Below are positions 1 to 8,463 of a stretch of DNA of 64,000 bases, piece after piece. The DNA comes from Pseudomonas sp. ADAK18 (GTDB taxonomy: Bacteria; Pseudomonadota; Gammaproteobacteria; Pseudomonadales; Pseudomonadaceae). Below the pieces are notes generated by a model that saw only the letters and a list, made by a program, of their open reading frames with translations, was not told the DNA's origin and did not search any database. Position numbers and translations under genes: made by a program. Numbering within the stretch: the stretch's first letter is position 1; every line of letters starts with the position of its first letter. Location: the NCBI RefSeq assembly GCF_012935695.1, contig NZ_CP052859.1:6303001-6367000 (forward strand), in the 5' to 3' direction.

Positions 1-64
1 AATTTCCCGTTTCAATACGCGTATGCCAAACTAACCCGCATATAGACAAGGTGAAAACTCTCTA

Positions 65-2698
65 ATGGCCGATTGGCAGTCCCTCGATCCCGAGGCCGCT
101 CGTGAAGCGGAAAAATATGAAAACCCTATTCCTAGCCGCGAACTGATCCTGGCGCATCTCGCCGATCGGGGTTCGCCTGCTAGCCGCGAGCAGCTGGTCG
201 AAGAGTTTGGTCTGACCACAGAGGACCAACTCGAAGCCCTGCGTCGCCGCCTGCGCGCCATGGAGCGCGACGCTCAATTGATCTACACCCGCCGCGGCAC
301 TTATGCTCCGGTGGACAAGCTTGACCTGATCCTGGGCCGCATCAGTGGCCACCGTGATGGTTTTGGCTTCCTGATCCCGGATGACGGCAGTGACGATCTG
401 TTCATGAGCCCGGCGCAAATGCGCCTGGTGTTCGATGGCGACCGTGCGCTGGCCCGTGTGTCCGGCCTGGACCGTCGCGGTCGTCGCGAAGGCGTGATCG
501 TCGAAGTGGTGTCCCGTGCCCACGAGTCCATCGTTGGCCGTTACTTCGAAGAAGGCGGCATCGGCTTTGTCGTGCCGGATAACCCGAAGGTCCAGCAGGA
601 AGTGCTGATCACCCCAGGCCGCAATGGCGCCGCCAAGGTGGGCCAGTTCGTCGAGGTGAAAATCACCCACTGGCCAACTGCGCGCTTCCAGCCACAGGGC
701 GATATCGTCGAAGTGGTCGGCAACTACATGGCGCCGGGCATGGAAATCGATGTTGCGCTGCGCACCTACGATATCCCTCACGTCTGGCCTGAGGCTGTGC
801 TCAAAGAAGCCGCCAAGCTCAAGCCGGAAGTTGAAGAAAAAGACAAAGAGAAGCGCATCGACCTGCGCCATCTGCCGTTCGTCACCATTGACGGCGAAGA
901 TGCCCGCGACTTCGACGATGCGGTCTATTGCGAAGCCAAGCCCGGCAAGCTGCGCCTGTTCTCCGGCGGCTGGAAGTTGTTCGTCGCGATTGCCGACGTT
1001 TCCAGCTACGTGAAGATCGGTTCGGCTCTGGACAACGAAGCCCAGGTGCGCGGTAACTCGGTGTACTTCCCTGAGCGCGTGATCCCGATGCTGCCTGAGC
1101 AGCTATCCAACGGACTGTGCTCCTTGAACCCGAAAGTCGACCGTTTGGCCATGGTGTGCGAGATGACTATCTCGAAAACCGGCGAAATGACCGACTACCA
1201 GTTCTACGAAGCGGTGATCCACTCCCAGGCGCGTCTGACCTACAACAAGGTCAGCACCATCCTGGAGCAGCCGAAAACCAGCGAAGCCAAAGCGCTGCGT
1301 GGTGAGTACGGCCATGTCGTACCGCATCTGAAGCAGTTGTATGCGTTGTACAAGGTATTGCTGGGTGCGCGCCATGTTCGTGGCGCGATCGATTTTGAAA
1401 CTCAGGAAACCCGAATTGTCTTCGGCTCCGAGCGCAAGATCGCCGCAATCACCCCGACCACGCGTAACGATGCACACAAGCTGATCGAGGAATGTATGCT
1501 GGCGGCCAACGTGGCCACTGCGGAATTCCTGAAAAAGCACGAGATTCCTGCGTTGTACCGGGTGCACGACGGCCCACCACCGGAGCGTCTGGAGAAGCTG
1601 CGCGCGTTCCTCGGTGAACTCGGCCTGTCCCTGCATAAAGGCAAGGACGGCCCGACGCCGAAGGACTACCAGGCGCTGCTGGCCAGTATCAAGGACCGTC
1701 CGGATTACCACGTGATTCAGACCGTGATGCTGCGTTCCCTGAGTCAGGCGGTGTACAGCGCTGATAACCAGGGCCACTTTGGTCTGAATTACGAGGCGTA
1801 CACCCACTTCACCTCGCCGATTCGCCGTTACCCGGACTTGCTCACGCACCGCGCGATCCGCAGCGTGATCCACTCCAAGCAGAACACCCCGCACGTCCAG
1901 CGCGCCGGTGCCATGACCATTCCGAAGGCGCGGATCTATCCGTACGACGAAGCGGCCCTGGAGCAGTTGGGCGAGCAGTGCTCCATGAGCGAACGTCGTG
2001 CCGACGAAGCCACTCGTGACGTGGTGAACTGGCTCAAATGCGAGTTCATGAAAGATCGTGTGGGCGAGTCGTTCCCGGGCGTGATCACGGCCGTGACCGG
2101 TTTTGGTCTGTTTGTGGAACTGACCGACATCTACGTCGAGGGCTTGGTGCACGTCACCGCCTTGCCGGGTGACTACTACCACTTCGACCCTGTGCATCAC
2201 CGCCTGGCAGGCGAGCGCACTGGTCGCAGCTTCCGTTTGGGCGATACCGTGGAAGTCCAGGTCATGCGTGTCGACCTCGACGAGCGCAAGATCGACTTCG
2301 GTATGCCTGACAAGCCTGCCGAACCGACTGGCCGTAAAAAACGTGGCAGCGAAACAGCAGCGCCGGCTGCCAAAGGCAAAGGGGCCCCTGCGAAAGCAGC
2401 GGTCGCCGAGCCTGTGCCAGCCAAGTCTGGTCGTCGTTCGTCTGCCAAGGACAAGGCCCCCGAAGCCTATCGTCCAAGCGACGCAGCAGCGAAAAACGCC
2501 GAGTTGCGCAAGAGCCGCGAGTTGAAGCAACAATTGCTCAGCGAAGCGAAAAGCGGTGGTAAAGCGGCGTCTGGGGGAAAGTCCCACGGGGCGGAAAAGC
2601 CGTCGAGCAAGCCAAGTAAACACCGTAAAGGCCCGCCCAAAGCGGGTTCGACCCCCGCGAAAAGTGGTGGGTCGCGCAAACCTAAGGCCAAACCATGA
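65..2698 (+). CDS. rnr: Ribonuclease R (3'-5' exoribonuclease)
   Basis: 877-residue RNase II/RNB-family exoribonuclease that degrades structured RNA processively from the 3' end. Visible order: winged-helix region (about 25-85), two cold-shock/OB regions (about 88-150 and 160-220), RNB catalytic domain (about 265-610) with the acidic metal site TIDGEDARDFDDA (D276, D282, D284, D285), an S1 domain (about 655-740), and a long Lys/Ala/Pro-rich basic tail (about 750-877). The start is the ATG with AAGG 14-17 bases upstream. The stop overlaps the rlmB start by 4 bases (ATGA), so the two are translationally coupled, as elsewhere in Pseudomonas. Identity is very secure. Confidence 0.98.
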   Translation: MADWQSLDPEAAREAEKYENPIPSRELILAHLADRGSPASREQLVEEFGLTTEDQLEALRRRLRAMERDAQLIYTRRGTYAPVDKLDLILGRISGHRDGFGFLIPDDGSDDLFMSPAQMRLVFDGDRALARVSGLDRRGRREGVIVEVVSRAHESIVGRYFEEGGIGFVVPDNPKVQQEVLITPGRNGAAKVGQFVEVKITHWPTARFQPQGDIVEVVGNYMAPGMEIDVALRTYDIPHVWPEAVLKEAAKLKPEVEEKDKEKRIDLRHLPFVTIDGEDARDFDDAVYCEAKPGKLRLFSGGWKLFVAIADVSSYVKIGSALDNEAQVRGNSVYFPERVIPMLPEQLSNGLCSLNPKVDRLAMVCEMTISKTGEMTDYQFYEAVIHSQARLTYNKVSTILEQPKTSEAKALRGEYGHVVPHLKQLYALYKVLLGARHVRGAIDFETQETRIVFGSERKIAAITPTTRNDAHKLIEECMLAANVATAEFLKKHEIPALYRVHDGPPPERLEKLRAFLGELGLSLHKGKDGPTPKDYQALLASIKDRPDYHVIQTVMLRSLSQAVYSADNQGHFGLNYEAYTHFTSPIRRYPDLLTHRAIRSVIHSKQNTPHVQRAGAMTIPKARIYPYDEAALEQLGEQCSMSERRADEATRDVVNWLKCEFMKDRVGESFPGVITAVTGFGLFVELTDIYVEGLVHVTALPGDYYHFDPVHHRLAGERTGRSFRLGDTVEVQVMRVDLDERKIDFGMPDKPAEPTGRKKRGSETAAPAAKGKGAPAKAAVAEPVPAKSGRRSSAKDKAPEAYRPSDAAAKNAELRKSRELKQQLLSEAKSGGKAASGGKSHGAEKPSSKPSKHRKGPPKAGSTPAKSGGSRKPKAKP

Positions 2699-3450
2699 GT
2701 CTGGAAAAAATCTACGGCGTGCACGCCGTAGAAGCATTGCTGCGTCACCACCCCAAACGCGTCAAGCAGGTGTGGTTGGCGGAGGGTCGTAGTGAGCCGC
2801 GCGTACAGGCGCTGGTCGAGCTGGCCAACGAAAACCGCGTGGCGATAGGTCAAGCCGAGCGCCGGGAAATGGACGCTTGGGTTGAAGGCGTTCACCAGGG
2901 TGTAGTGGCGGATGTGAGTCCGAGCCAGGTCTGGGGCGAAGCGATGCTCGACGAGCTGCTCGACCGTACCGAGGGTGCTCCGCTGTTGCTGGTGCTGGAT
3001 GGGGTGACCGATCCGCATAACCTGGGTGCCTGTCTGCGTTCGGCGGATGCTGCTGGTGCGCTGGCGGTGATTGTGCCTAAAGACAAATCGGCGACCTTGA
3101 CGCCTGTGGTGCGTAAAGTCGCCTGCGGTGCTGCGGAAGTGATTCCGCTGGTGGCCGTGACCAACCTGGCGCGCACCCTGGAGAAACTCCAGCAGCGCGG
3201 CCTGTGGGTTGTGGGTACGGCGGGGGAGGCTGAGGTCAGCATTTATGACCAGGACCTCACCGGCCCGACCATCCTGATCATGGGTGCTGAGGGCAAGGGC
3301 ATGCGTCGTCTGACGCGCGAGCATTGTGATTACCTGGTGAAACTGCCAATGGCCGGTAGCGTCAGCAGTCTCAATGTGTCCGTGGCGACCGGCGTTTGCC
3401 TGTTTGAAGCCCTGCGTCAGCGTGGCGCCAAGGCTAAAGCCAAGAAGTAA
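2695..3450 (+). CDS. rlmB: 23S rRNA (Gm2251) 2'-O-methyltransferase RlmB
   Basis: 251-residue SpoU/TrmH-family methyltransferase that methylates the ribose of 23S rRNA G2251 with SAM. An N-terminal substrate-binding domain starts with SLEKIYGVHAVEALL. The three SPOUT motifs follow: NLGACLRSADAAGA (motif 1), IMGAEGKGMRRL (motif 2) and LPMAGSVSSLNVSVA (motif 3), which build the trefoil-knot SAM site. Length is typical. It overlaps rnr by 4 bases and is followed by a REP-type palindrome. The basic C-terminus (AKAKAKK) is normal for the genus. Confidence 0.97.
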   Translation: MSLEKIYGVHAVEALLRHHPKRVKQVWLAEGRSEPRVQALVELANENRVAIGQAERREMDAWVEGVHQGVVADVSPSQVWGEAMLDELLDRTEGAPLLLVLDGVTDPHNLGACLRSADAAGALAVIVPKDKSATLTPVVRKVACGAAEVIPLVAVTNLARTLEKLQQRGLWVVGTAGEAEVSIYDQDLTGPTILIMGAEGKGMRRLTREHCDYLVKLPMAGSVSSLNVSVATGVCLFEALRQRGAKAKAKK

Positions 3451-3473
3451 GGCTTAAGGGCGACGCAATATCC

Positions 3474-3563
3474 TGTGGGAGCTGGCTTGCCTGCGATAGC
3501 AGCACCTCGGTTTGACTGAAAAACCGAGTTGCTTGCATCGCGGGCAAGCCCGGCTCCCACACA
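3474..3563. repeat. REP-type palindrome (GTGGGAGC family)
   Basis: Inverted arms TGTGGGAGCTGGCTTGCC and GGCAAGCCCGGCTCCCACA flank an internal hairpin (CTCGGTTT...AAACCGAG). The same unit recurs in many gaps of this window, so it is a dispersed chromosomal repeat. It lies between rlmB and the rpsF promoter. Confidence 0.9.
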
Positions 3564-3623
3564 AGCCCGCTCACACATTGGTTTTTGGTGTAGTTGAGGT
3601 TGTTCAAATAATCACCAATTGCC

Positions 3624-3652
3624 TTGCGCCTATCCTCCCCCTTCTCTACAAT
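3624..3652 (+). promoter_or_regulatory. Candidate sigma-70 promoter of the rpsF operon
   Basis: TTGCGC at 3624-3629 and TACAAT at 3647-3652 are separated by 17 bases. Transcription would start near 3659 and leave a leader of about 110 nt before rpsF, room for the autoregulatory S6:S18-binding leader known in many bacteria. That leader structure is not demonstrated here. Confidence 0.5.
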
Positions 3653-3771
3653 TGCGCCCCTTGCCTTCCTGGCGGGCACGCATGTGCCTCCCTTCGGCAA
3701 GATCCATAAGTGTCATTCACTCCTTGTCTGACCGTTTTTGAGCGGCAGGCTACAACCCGTAAGGAGCATTC

Positions 3772-4194
3772 ATGCGTCATTACGAAATCATCTTTTTGGT
3801 CCACCCGGATCAAAGCGAGCAAGTCGGCGGCATGGTTGAGCGTTACACCAAGCTGATCGAAGAAGACGGCGGCAAAATCCACCGTCTGGAAGATTGGGGC
3901 CGTCGTCAACTGGCCTACGCAATCAACAATGTTCACAAGGCTCACTACGTGATGCTGAACGTTGAGTGCACTGGCAAGGCCCTGGCCGAGCTGGAAGACA
4001 ACTTCCGCTACAACGATGCAGTGATCCGTAACCTGGTCATCCGTCGCGAAGAAGCCGTTACCGGCCAATCCGAGATGCTCAAGGCTGAAGAAAACCGCAG
4101 TGAGCGCCGTGAGCGTCGCGACCGTCCTGAGCACGAAGGCGCTGAAAGCGCTGATAGTGATGACAGCGACAACAGCGATAACGCTGACGAGTAA
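3772..4194 (+). CDS. rpsF: 30S ribosomal protein S6
   Basis: 140-residue S6, which binds the 16S rRNA platform as a dimer with S18. The opening [18 protein letters not shown] and the central [14 protein letters not shown] are characteristic. After the S6 fold (about 1-95) comes a charged Glu/Asp/Ser tail ending in [10 protein letters not shown], which corresponds to the acidic tail modified by RimK with extra glutamates in other bacteria. The start has a good AAGGAG site 7 bases upstream. It is the first gene of rpsF-rpsR-DUF2232-rplI. Confidence 0.98.
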   Translation: MRHYEIIFLVHPDQSEQVGGMVERYTKLIEEDGGKIHRLEDWGRRQLAYAINNVHKAHYVMLNVECTGKALAELEDNFRYNDAVIRNLVIRREEAVTGQSEMLKAEENRSERRERRDRPEHEGAESADSDDSDNSDNADE

Positions 4195-4222
4195 TCCACG
4201 GACCTTTTAAGGAGCCTATCAA

Positions 4223-4453
4223 ATGGCACGTTTCTTCCGTCGTCGTAAATTCTGCCGCTTCACCGCTGAAGACGTGAAGGAGATCGATTACAAAGATCTC
4301 AACACTCTGAAAGCCTACGTATCCGAGACCGGCAAAATCGTTCCAAGCCGCATCACCGGTACCAAAGCTCGTTATCAGCGTCAGCTGGCCACCGCTATCA
4401 AGCGCGCCCGCTTCCTGGCCCTGCTGGCCTACACCGACAGCCACGGCCGCTGA
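4223..4453 (+). CDS. rpsR: 30S ribosomal protein S18
   Basis: 76-residue S18, the partner of S6 in the small subunit. [31 protein letters not shown] and the basic C-terminal helix [13 protein letters not shown] are diagnostic. AAGGAG lies 8 bases before the ATG. It follows rpsF by 28 bases in the same operon. Confidence 0.98.
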
Positions 4454-4489
4454 GACCGGGCAGTCGACAAGTAGTAAGGGATTGAATGC

Positions 4490-5383
4490 ATGCGCGCCTT
4501 AGCTGAGTTCATCATGCGCGGTCGTGTGCAGGCCACTCTGGTAGTGGCTGGATGTGCAGCATTGCCGTTGTTGTATTGGTTGGGTGCTGCCGCAGGTTGC
4601 CTTGTGCTGCTGCGGCGCGGTTTGAAGGACGCCCTTGGTGTCCTTGCCCTGGGGTTGTTGCCGGCCTTGATCTGGTGGCTGCAATTCGACGATCCACGGG
4701 TACTTCTGGTACTGCTGGGGTCTTCGAGCCTTGCGTTGGTTTTACGCGCAAGTGAGTCCTGGAACCGTACGCTGCTGGTCAGCGTGGCATTGGGAGTGGT
4801 GTACGCAGTGGTGTTAGGCGCGGCTTTCCGCCCGCAAATCGAGGCGCTGGCGCAGGAGTTGGTAAAAATCCTGCCGCTGGCCCTCGGGGATCTCTACCAG
4901 AAGTTGTCGGTAGAGGAGCGAGCGCGCCTTGTAGCACTGATTGCACCGGTACTTACCGGCCTGATAGCGGCACTGTTGCAGATCGTCAGTGTGCTGAGCC
5001 TGATTCTTGGGCGCTACTGGCAGGCGTTGTTGTATAACCCGGGTGGTTTTGGTCGCGAGTTTCGCAGTATCAGAATCCCCGCAGGACCAGCGATGTTGCT
5101 GCTGGCGCTCATGCTTGTAGGGCCGAATTTCGGTCCACAAATGGCCATGTTGACGCCGTTGTGCAGTGTACCGCTGGTGTTTGCCGGACTAGCCCTGATG
5201 CACGGGCTGGTGGCGCGTAAGCGCCTGGCCAAGTTTTGGCTAGTGGGGATGTACGTGACGCTGTTGCTGTTTATGCAACTGATCTATCCGTTACTCGTGG
5301 TTTTGGCCATTGTCGACGGCCTGATTGATTTTCGCGGACGTTTGGCGTCGAAAGACGCTGACAATGCGAACGGTGAAGGTTAA
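4490..5383 (+). CDS. DUF2232-type integral membrane protein
   Basis: 297-residue hydrophobic protein with about eight predicted membrane segments (for example 15-40, 45-65, 70-85, 92-115, 150-175, 198-215, 220-240 and 250-275) and a polar loop around 120-145. It sits between rpsR and rplI, the position taken in many gamma-proteobacteria by an uncharacterised membrane protein of the YybS/DUF2232 group. The function is unknown; membership in the ribosomal protein operon suggests growth-linked expression only. An ATG at 4486 is out of frame; the start at 4490 is the only suitable in-frame one. Confidence 0.85.
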   Translation: MRALAEFIMRGRVQATLVVAGCAALPLLYWLGAAAGCLVLLRRGLKDALGVLALGLLPALIWWLQFDDPRVLLVLLGSSSLALVLRASESWNRTLLVSVALGVVYAVVLGAAFRPQIEALAQELVKILPLALGDLYQKLSVEERARLVALIAPVLTGLIAALLQIVSVLSLILGRYWQALLYNPGGFGREFRSIRIPAGPAMLLLALMLVGPNFGPQMAMLTPLCSVPLVFAGLALMHGLVARKRLAKFWLVGMYVTLLLFMQLIYPLLVVLAIVDGLIDFRGRLASKDADNANGEG

Positions 5384-5401
5384 AAGTTAGAGGATTTTCA
5401 C

Positions 5402-5848
5402 ATGCAACTGATCCTTCTGGAAAAAGTCGCCAACCTGGGCAACCTGGGCGACAAAGTGAACGTTAAGGCCGGTTACGGTCGTAACTACCTGCTGCCATAC
5501 GGCAAAGCCACCGCTGCAACCGCTGCCAACCTGGCTGCGTTTGAAGAGCGTCGTGCTGAGCTGGAAAAAGCAGCAGCAGACAAAAAAGCTTCGGCCGAAA
5601 CTCGCGCTGCCCAACTGGCTGAGCTGGAAGTGACTATCACTGCCACCGCCGGTGACGAAGGCAAGCTGTTCGGTTCGATCGGCACCCACGACATCGCTGA
5701 TGCACTGACCGCCTCCGGCGTTGAAGTGCAGAAGAGCGAAGTTCGTCTGCCGAACGGCACCATCCGCAACGTTGGCGAATTCGATGTAGCTGTGCACCTG
5801 CACGCTGAAGTCGAAGCAACCGTACGCGTTGTTGTGGTAGCTGCTTAA
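5402..5848 (+). CDS. rplI: 50S ribosomal protein L9
   Basis: 148-residue L9 of the L1-stalk base. The N-terminal rRNA-binding motif ([19 protein letters not shown], then [13 protein letters not shown]) is followed by the long connecting helix (about 40-75, [19 protein letters not shown]) and the C-terminal RNA-binding domain. Length and domain order are normal. A strong intrinsic terminator follows. Confidence 0.98.
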   Translation: MQLILLEKVANLGNLGDKVNVKAGYGRNYLLPYGKATAATAANLAAFEERRAELEKAAADKKASAETRAAQLAELEVTITATAGDEGKLFGSIGTHDIADALTASGVEVQKSEVRLPNGTIRNVGEFDVAVHLHAEVEATVRVVVVAA

Positions 5849-5894
5849 GCTGCATTAACTGACTGGCACCTCGCGTGTCAGGCGGTTAACATCG

Positions 5895-5932
5895 GGCACG
5901 ATCCTGTTTACAGGTCGTGCCTTTTGTTTTTC
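5895..5932 (+). terminator. Rho-independent terminator after rplI
   Basis: Stem GGCACGA / TCGTGCC with a 13-base loop, followed directly by TTTTGTTTTT. It separates the ribosomal protein operon from dnaB. Confidence 0.88.
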
Positions 5933-5967
5933 TGTAATCCCAGATTTTCCAACTATTCCAAGTGGCC

Positions 5968-7362
5968 ATGAACGATATCTCCGCTCCTGAGCAATACGAT
6001 CTGCAAACCGCTGCCCTGAAGGTGCCGCCGCATTCCATCGAGGCCGAACAGGCCGTGCTCGGTGGTCTGATGCTGGACAACAACGCCTGGGAACGTGTGC
6101 TGGATCAAGTCTCGGACGGTGACTTCTATCGCCATGACCACCGCCTGATCTTCCGTGCCATCGCCAAACTGGCCGATCTGAACTCCCCCATCGACGTCGT
6201 GACCCTTGCCGAGCAATTGGACAAGGAAGGTCAGACTTCGCAAGTGGGTGGTCTCGGTTACCTGGGCGAACTGGCGAAAAACACCCCATCGGTAGCCAAC
6301 ATCAAGGCCTATGCGCAGATCGTCCGCGCACGGGCGACCTTGCGGCAACTGATCGGTATCGCCACGGAAATCGCCGACAGTGCCTTCAACCCGGAAGGGC
6401 GCACGGCTGAAGAGATCCTCGACGAAGCTGAACGGCAGATCTTCCAGATCGCCGAAGCGCGGCCAAAAACCGGTGGCCCGGTGAGTGTCAATGACCTGTT
6501 GACCAAGGCCATCGACCGGATCGATACCTTGTTCAACACCGACAACGCCATCACTGGCCTGTCCACCGGTTACACCGACCTCGATGGCATGACCAGCGGC
6601 TTGCAGCCGTCCGACTTGATCATCGTCGCCGGCCGTCCGTCCATGGGTAAGACCACCTTTGCCATGAACCTGGTGGAGAATGCGGTGCTACGCAGCGAGA
6701 AGGCCGTACTGGTTTACTCCCTGGAGATGCCAGGTGAATCGTTGATCATGCGTATGCTCTCGTCGCTGGGCCGCATCGACCAGACCAAGGTCCGGGCGGG
6801 CCGCCTGGAAGACGACGACTGGCCGCGCCTGACCTCTGCCGTCAACCTGCTCAACGACCGCAAGCTGTTCATTGATGACACCGCCGGTATCAGCCCCTCG
6901 GAAATGCGCGCGCGCACCCGTCGTCTGGTGCGCGAGCACGGTGAAATTGGCCTGATCATGATCGACTACTTGCAACTGATGCAGATCCCCGGTTCCAGTG
7001 GTGACAGTCGGACCAACGAGATTTCCGAGATCTCCCGCTCGTTGAAAGCCCTGGCCAAGGAATTCAACTGTCCGGTGGTTGCGCTGTCGCAGCTCAACCG
7101 TTCCCTGGAGCAACGTCCGAACAAACGCCCTATCAACTCCGACTTGCGGGAATCCGGAGCGATCGAGCAGGATGCTGACGTGATCATGTTCGTTTACCGG
7201 GACGAGGTGTATCACCCGGAGACCGAGCATAAGGGCATCGCGGAAATCATTATTGGTAAACAGCGTAACGGTCCAATCGGCACCACGCGCTTGGCGTTTA
7301 TCGGTAAATACACTCGTTTCGAGAACCTTGCTCCGGGCAGCTATAACTTCGACGACGAGTAA
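5968..7362 (+). CDS. dnaB: Replicative DNA helicase DnaB
   Basis: 464-residue hexameric 5'-3' helicase of the replication fork. The N-terminal DnaB domain (about 15-120, PHSIEAEQAVLGGLM) is followed by the RecA-like ATPase. Walker A is GRPSMGKTT (G222-T230), Walker B lies in IGLIMIDYLQLM, and the arginine-finger region and SQLNRSLEQRPNKRPINSD are conserved. The usual start MNDIS is the ATG at 5968; a GTG six bases upstream is also in frame. No intein interrupts the ATPase domain. Confidence 0.97.
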   Translation: MNDISAPEQYDLQTAALKVPPHSIEAEQAVLGGLMLDNNAWERVLDQVSDGDFYRHDHRLIFRAIAKLADLNSPIDVVTLAEQLDKEGQTSQVGGLGYLGELAKNTPSVANIKAYAQIVRARATLRQLIGIATEIADSAFNPEGRTAEEILDEAERQIFQIAEARPKTGGPVSVNDLLTKAIDRIDTLFNTDNAITGLSTGYTDLDGMTSGLQPSDLIIVAGRPSMGKTTFAMNLVENAVLRSEKAVLVYSLEMPGESLIMRMLSSLGRIDQTKVRAGRLEDDDWPRLTSAVNLLNDRKLFIDDTAGISPSEMRARTRRLVREHGEIGLIMIDYLQLMQIPGSSGDSRTNEISEISRSLKALAKEFNCPVVALSQLNRSLEQRPNKRPINSDLRESGAIEQDADVIMFVYRDEVYHPETEHKGIAEIIIGKQRNGPIGTTRLAFIGKYTRFENLAPGSYNFDDE

Positions 7363-7382
7363 GCCGTATTACGTGTGCCTGA

Positions 7383-8444
7383 TCATGGCGCTCCGGCGGC
7401 ATTGAACAGATGCCTGATCGCCGCGGTGTCATAGCCGTAGTTCCAGCGCAGTTCGGTCCCCGCTGGAATGTCTTCACTGGCAACCAAGGTAGTCAGCCGC
7501 AGCCGCTCAGCCGGCTCATTGTCTTTGCGCGTATCAACGTCAAATTGCACCGCCTCCACGTTATACCCAGTGCGGGCTTGCCGAACCGGCTGCTGGCCCT
7601 CGTATTCGAAAACGGTGTTGATTCGCGAGAGTACGTTGTCACCTGACAGCAGCACGTCCCGTTTGATCAAGGTTGATGGGTCGTGTCCTGAGGTACTGGA
7701 GCTGGGCTGGTTCGGCGTAAAAATGCCCGCCAGATAAGGATCCTGCCGATAGGCGGCCGTGCTGGCAGGCACCAATTCTCCGCCATAGACACCCAGTACT
7801 TCATCCTTTTTCAGCCGACGCCTGGCCACCACCATGGCTTGCCCGATCAGGCTTACTTCCTGCGGGTACTTTTGATGGGCGCTGGTAAAGGGCTGCACCT
7901 CCAGCTTTTCGTCGTAGAGTCGTGCGGCCTTTTCATAGCCTTCCCACTGAATGTAAGGCAGGACCCGATTTTTGCTGAGCGTTCTGTCGGATGTCATGGA
8001 CTTGCCGACGCTCTGTATGAATCTGATGCGCATGGGTTGCCCGTCCACGTCGCGCAGCGGGTATCGGCCATTGTTGGCTCGATCATAGATCCCTAGGTAG
8101 TTTCGGCTGTGCTGATAGCTGCCGTCGGATCGCATATGCCTCAGTTCCTGCGCCGTGTAAGGCACTGCCAGGTTGTCGTCATCTGCTGATAGGTAATCGT
8201 CGGAAGAGCGTGTGGACTCGGCTGATTCAAATGTCTCGGAGCTGGACTCAGTGCTCATGCGCGGTGTTATCGGAGGCGGCGGCATTCCGCCGAGCAGGGC
8301 GCCTCTGAGTTCGTCGATCTCCCAACCGCCGCCGGTTTTTTTGCGAATGTAGGGCCGGTATGCCCTGAAGCGGCTGCGGGCGTCGATCAGTTGCCATCCC
8401 AGGGCGTCGGATTTGACGTGGTAGTACAAGCCGTTGTCCATCAC
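7383..8444 (-). CDS. SET-domain C-terminal part of a frameshifted DUF6543 protein
   Basis: 353-codon frame with a C-terminal SET-like region (about 195-345). Seen are EVLGVYGGELVP (about 215-226), NVLSRINT (about 270-277, resembling the SET RFINHSC strand) and AGTELRWNYGYD (about 328-339, resembling the ELTxDY motif), all SAM/lysine-site elements of SET methyltransferases. A Ser/Asp-rich linker (about 62-92) precedes it. The reading frame stays open upstream of this ATG, past 8464 to about 8600, and reads as a continuation of the gene on its 5' side. This is therefore most likely the separated 3' part of one larger gene. SET activity and a host target are inference; secreted SET effectors are known from other bacteria. 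Confidence 0.6.
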   Translation of the reverse strand: MMDNGLYYHVKSDALGWQLIDARSRFRAYRPYIRKKTGGGWEIDELRGALLGGMPPPPITPRMSTESSSETFESAESTRSSDDYLSADDDNLAVPYTAQELRHMRSDGSYQHSRNYLGIYDRANNGRYPLRDVDGQPMRIRFIQSVGKSMTSDRTLSKNRVLPYIQWEGYEKAARLYDEKLEVQPFTSAHQKYPQEVSLIGQAMVVARRRLKKDEVLGVYGGELVPASTAAYRQDPYLAGIFTPNQPSSSTSGHDPSTLIKRDVLLSGDNVLSRINTVFEYEGQQPVRQARTGYNVEAVQFDVDTRKDNEPAERLRLTTLVASEDIPAGTELRWNYGYDTAAIRHLFNAAGAP

Positions 8445-8463
8445 GTAATACGGGTAGCTCCCA

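Noticed and set aside
1..64. tRNA gene before rnr
   Set aside because: In P. aeruginosa a tRNA lies upstream of rnr, but the 64 bases visible here contain no tRNA features.
1103..2737. 544-codon open frame on the minus strand inside rnr
   Set aside because: It mirrors the GC-rich coding frame of rnr, has no recognisable domain and no ribosome site.
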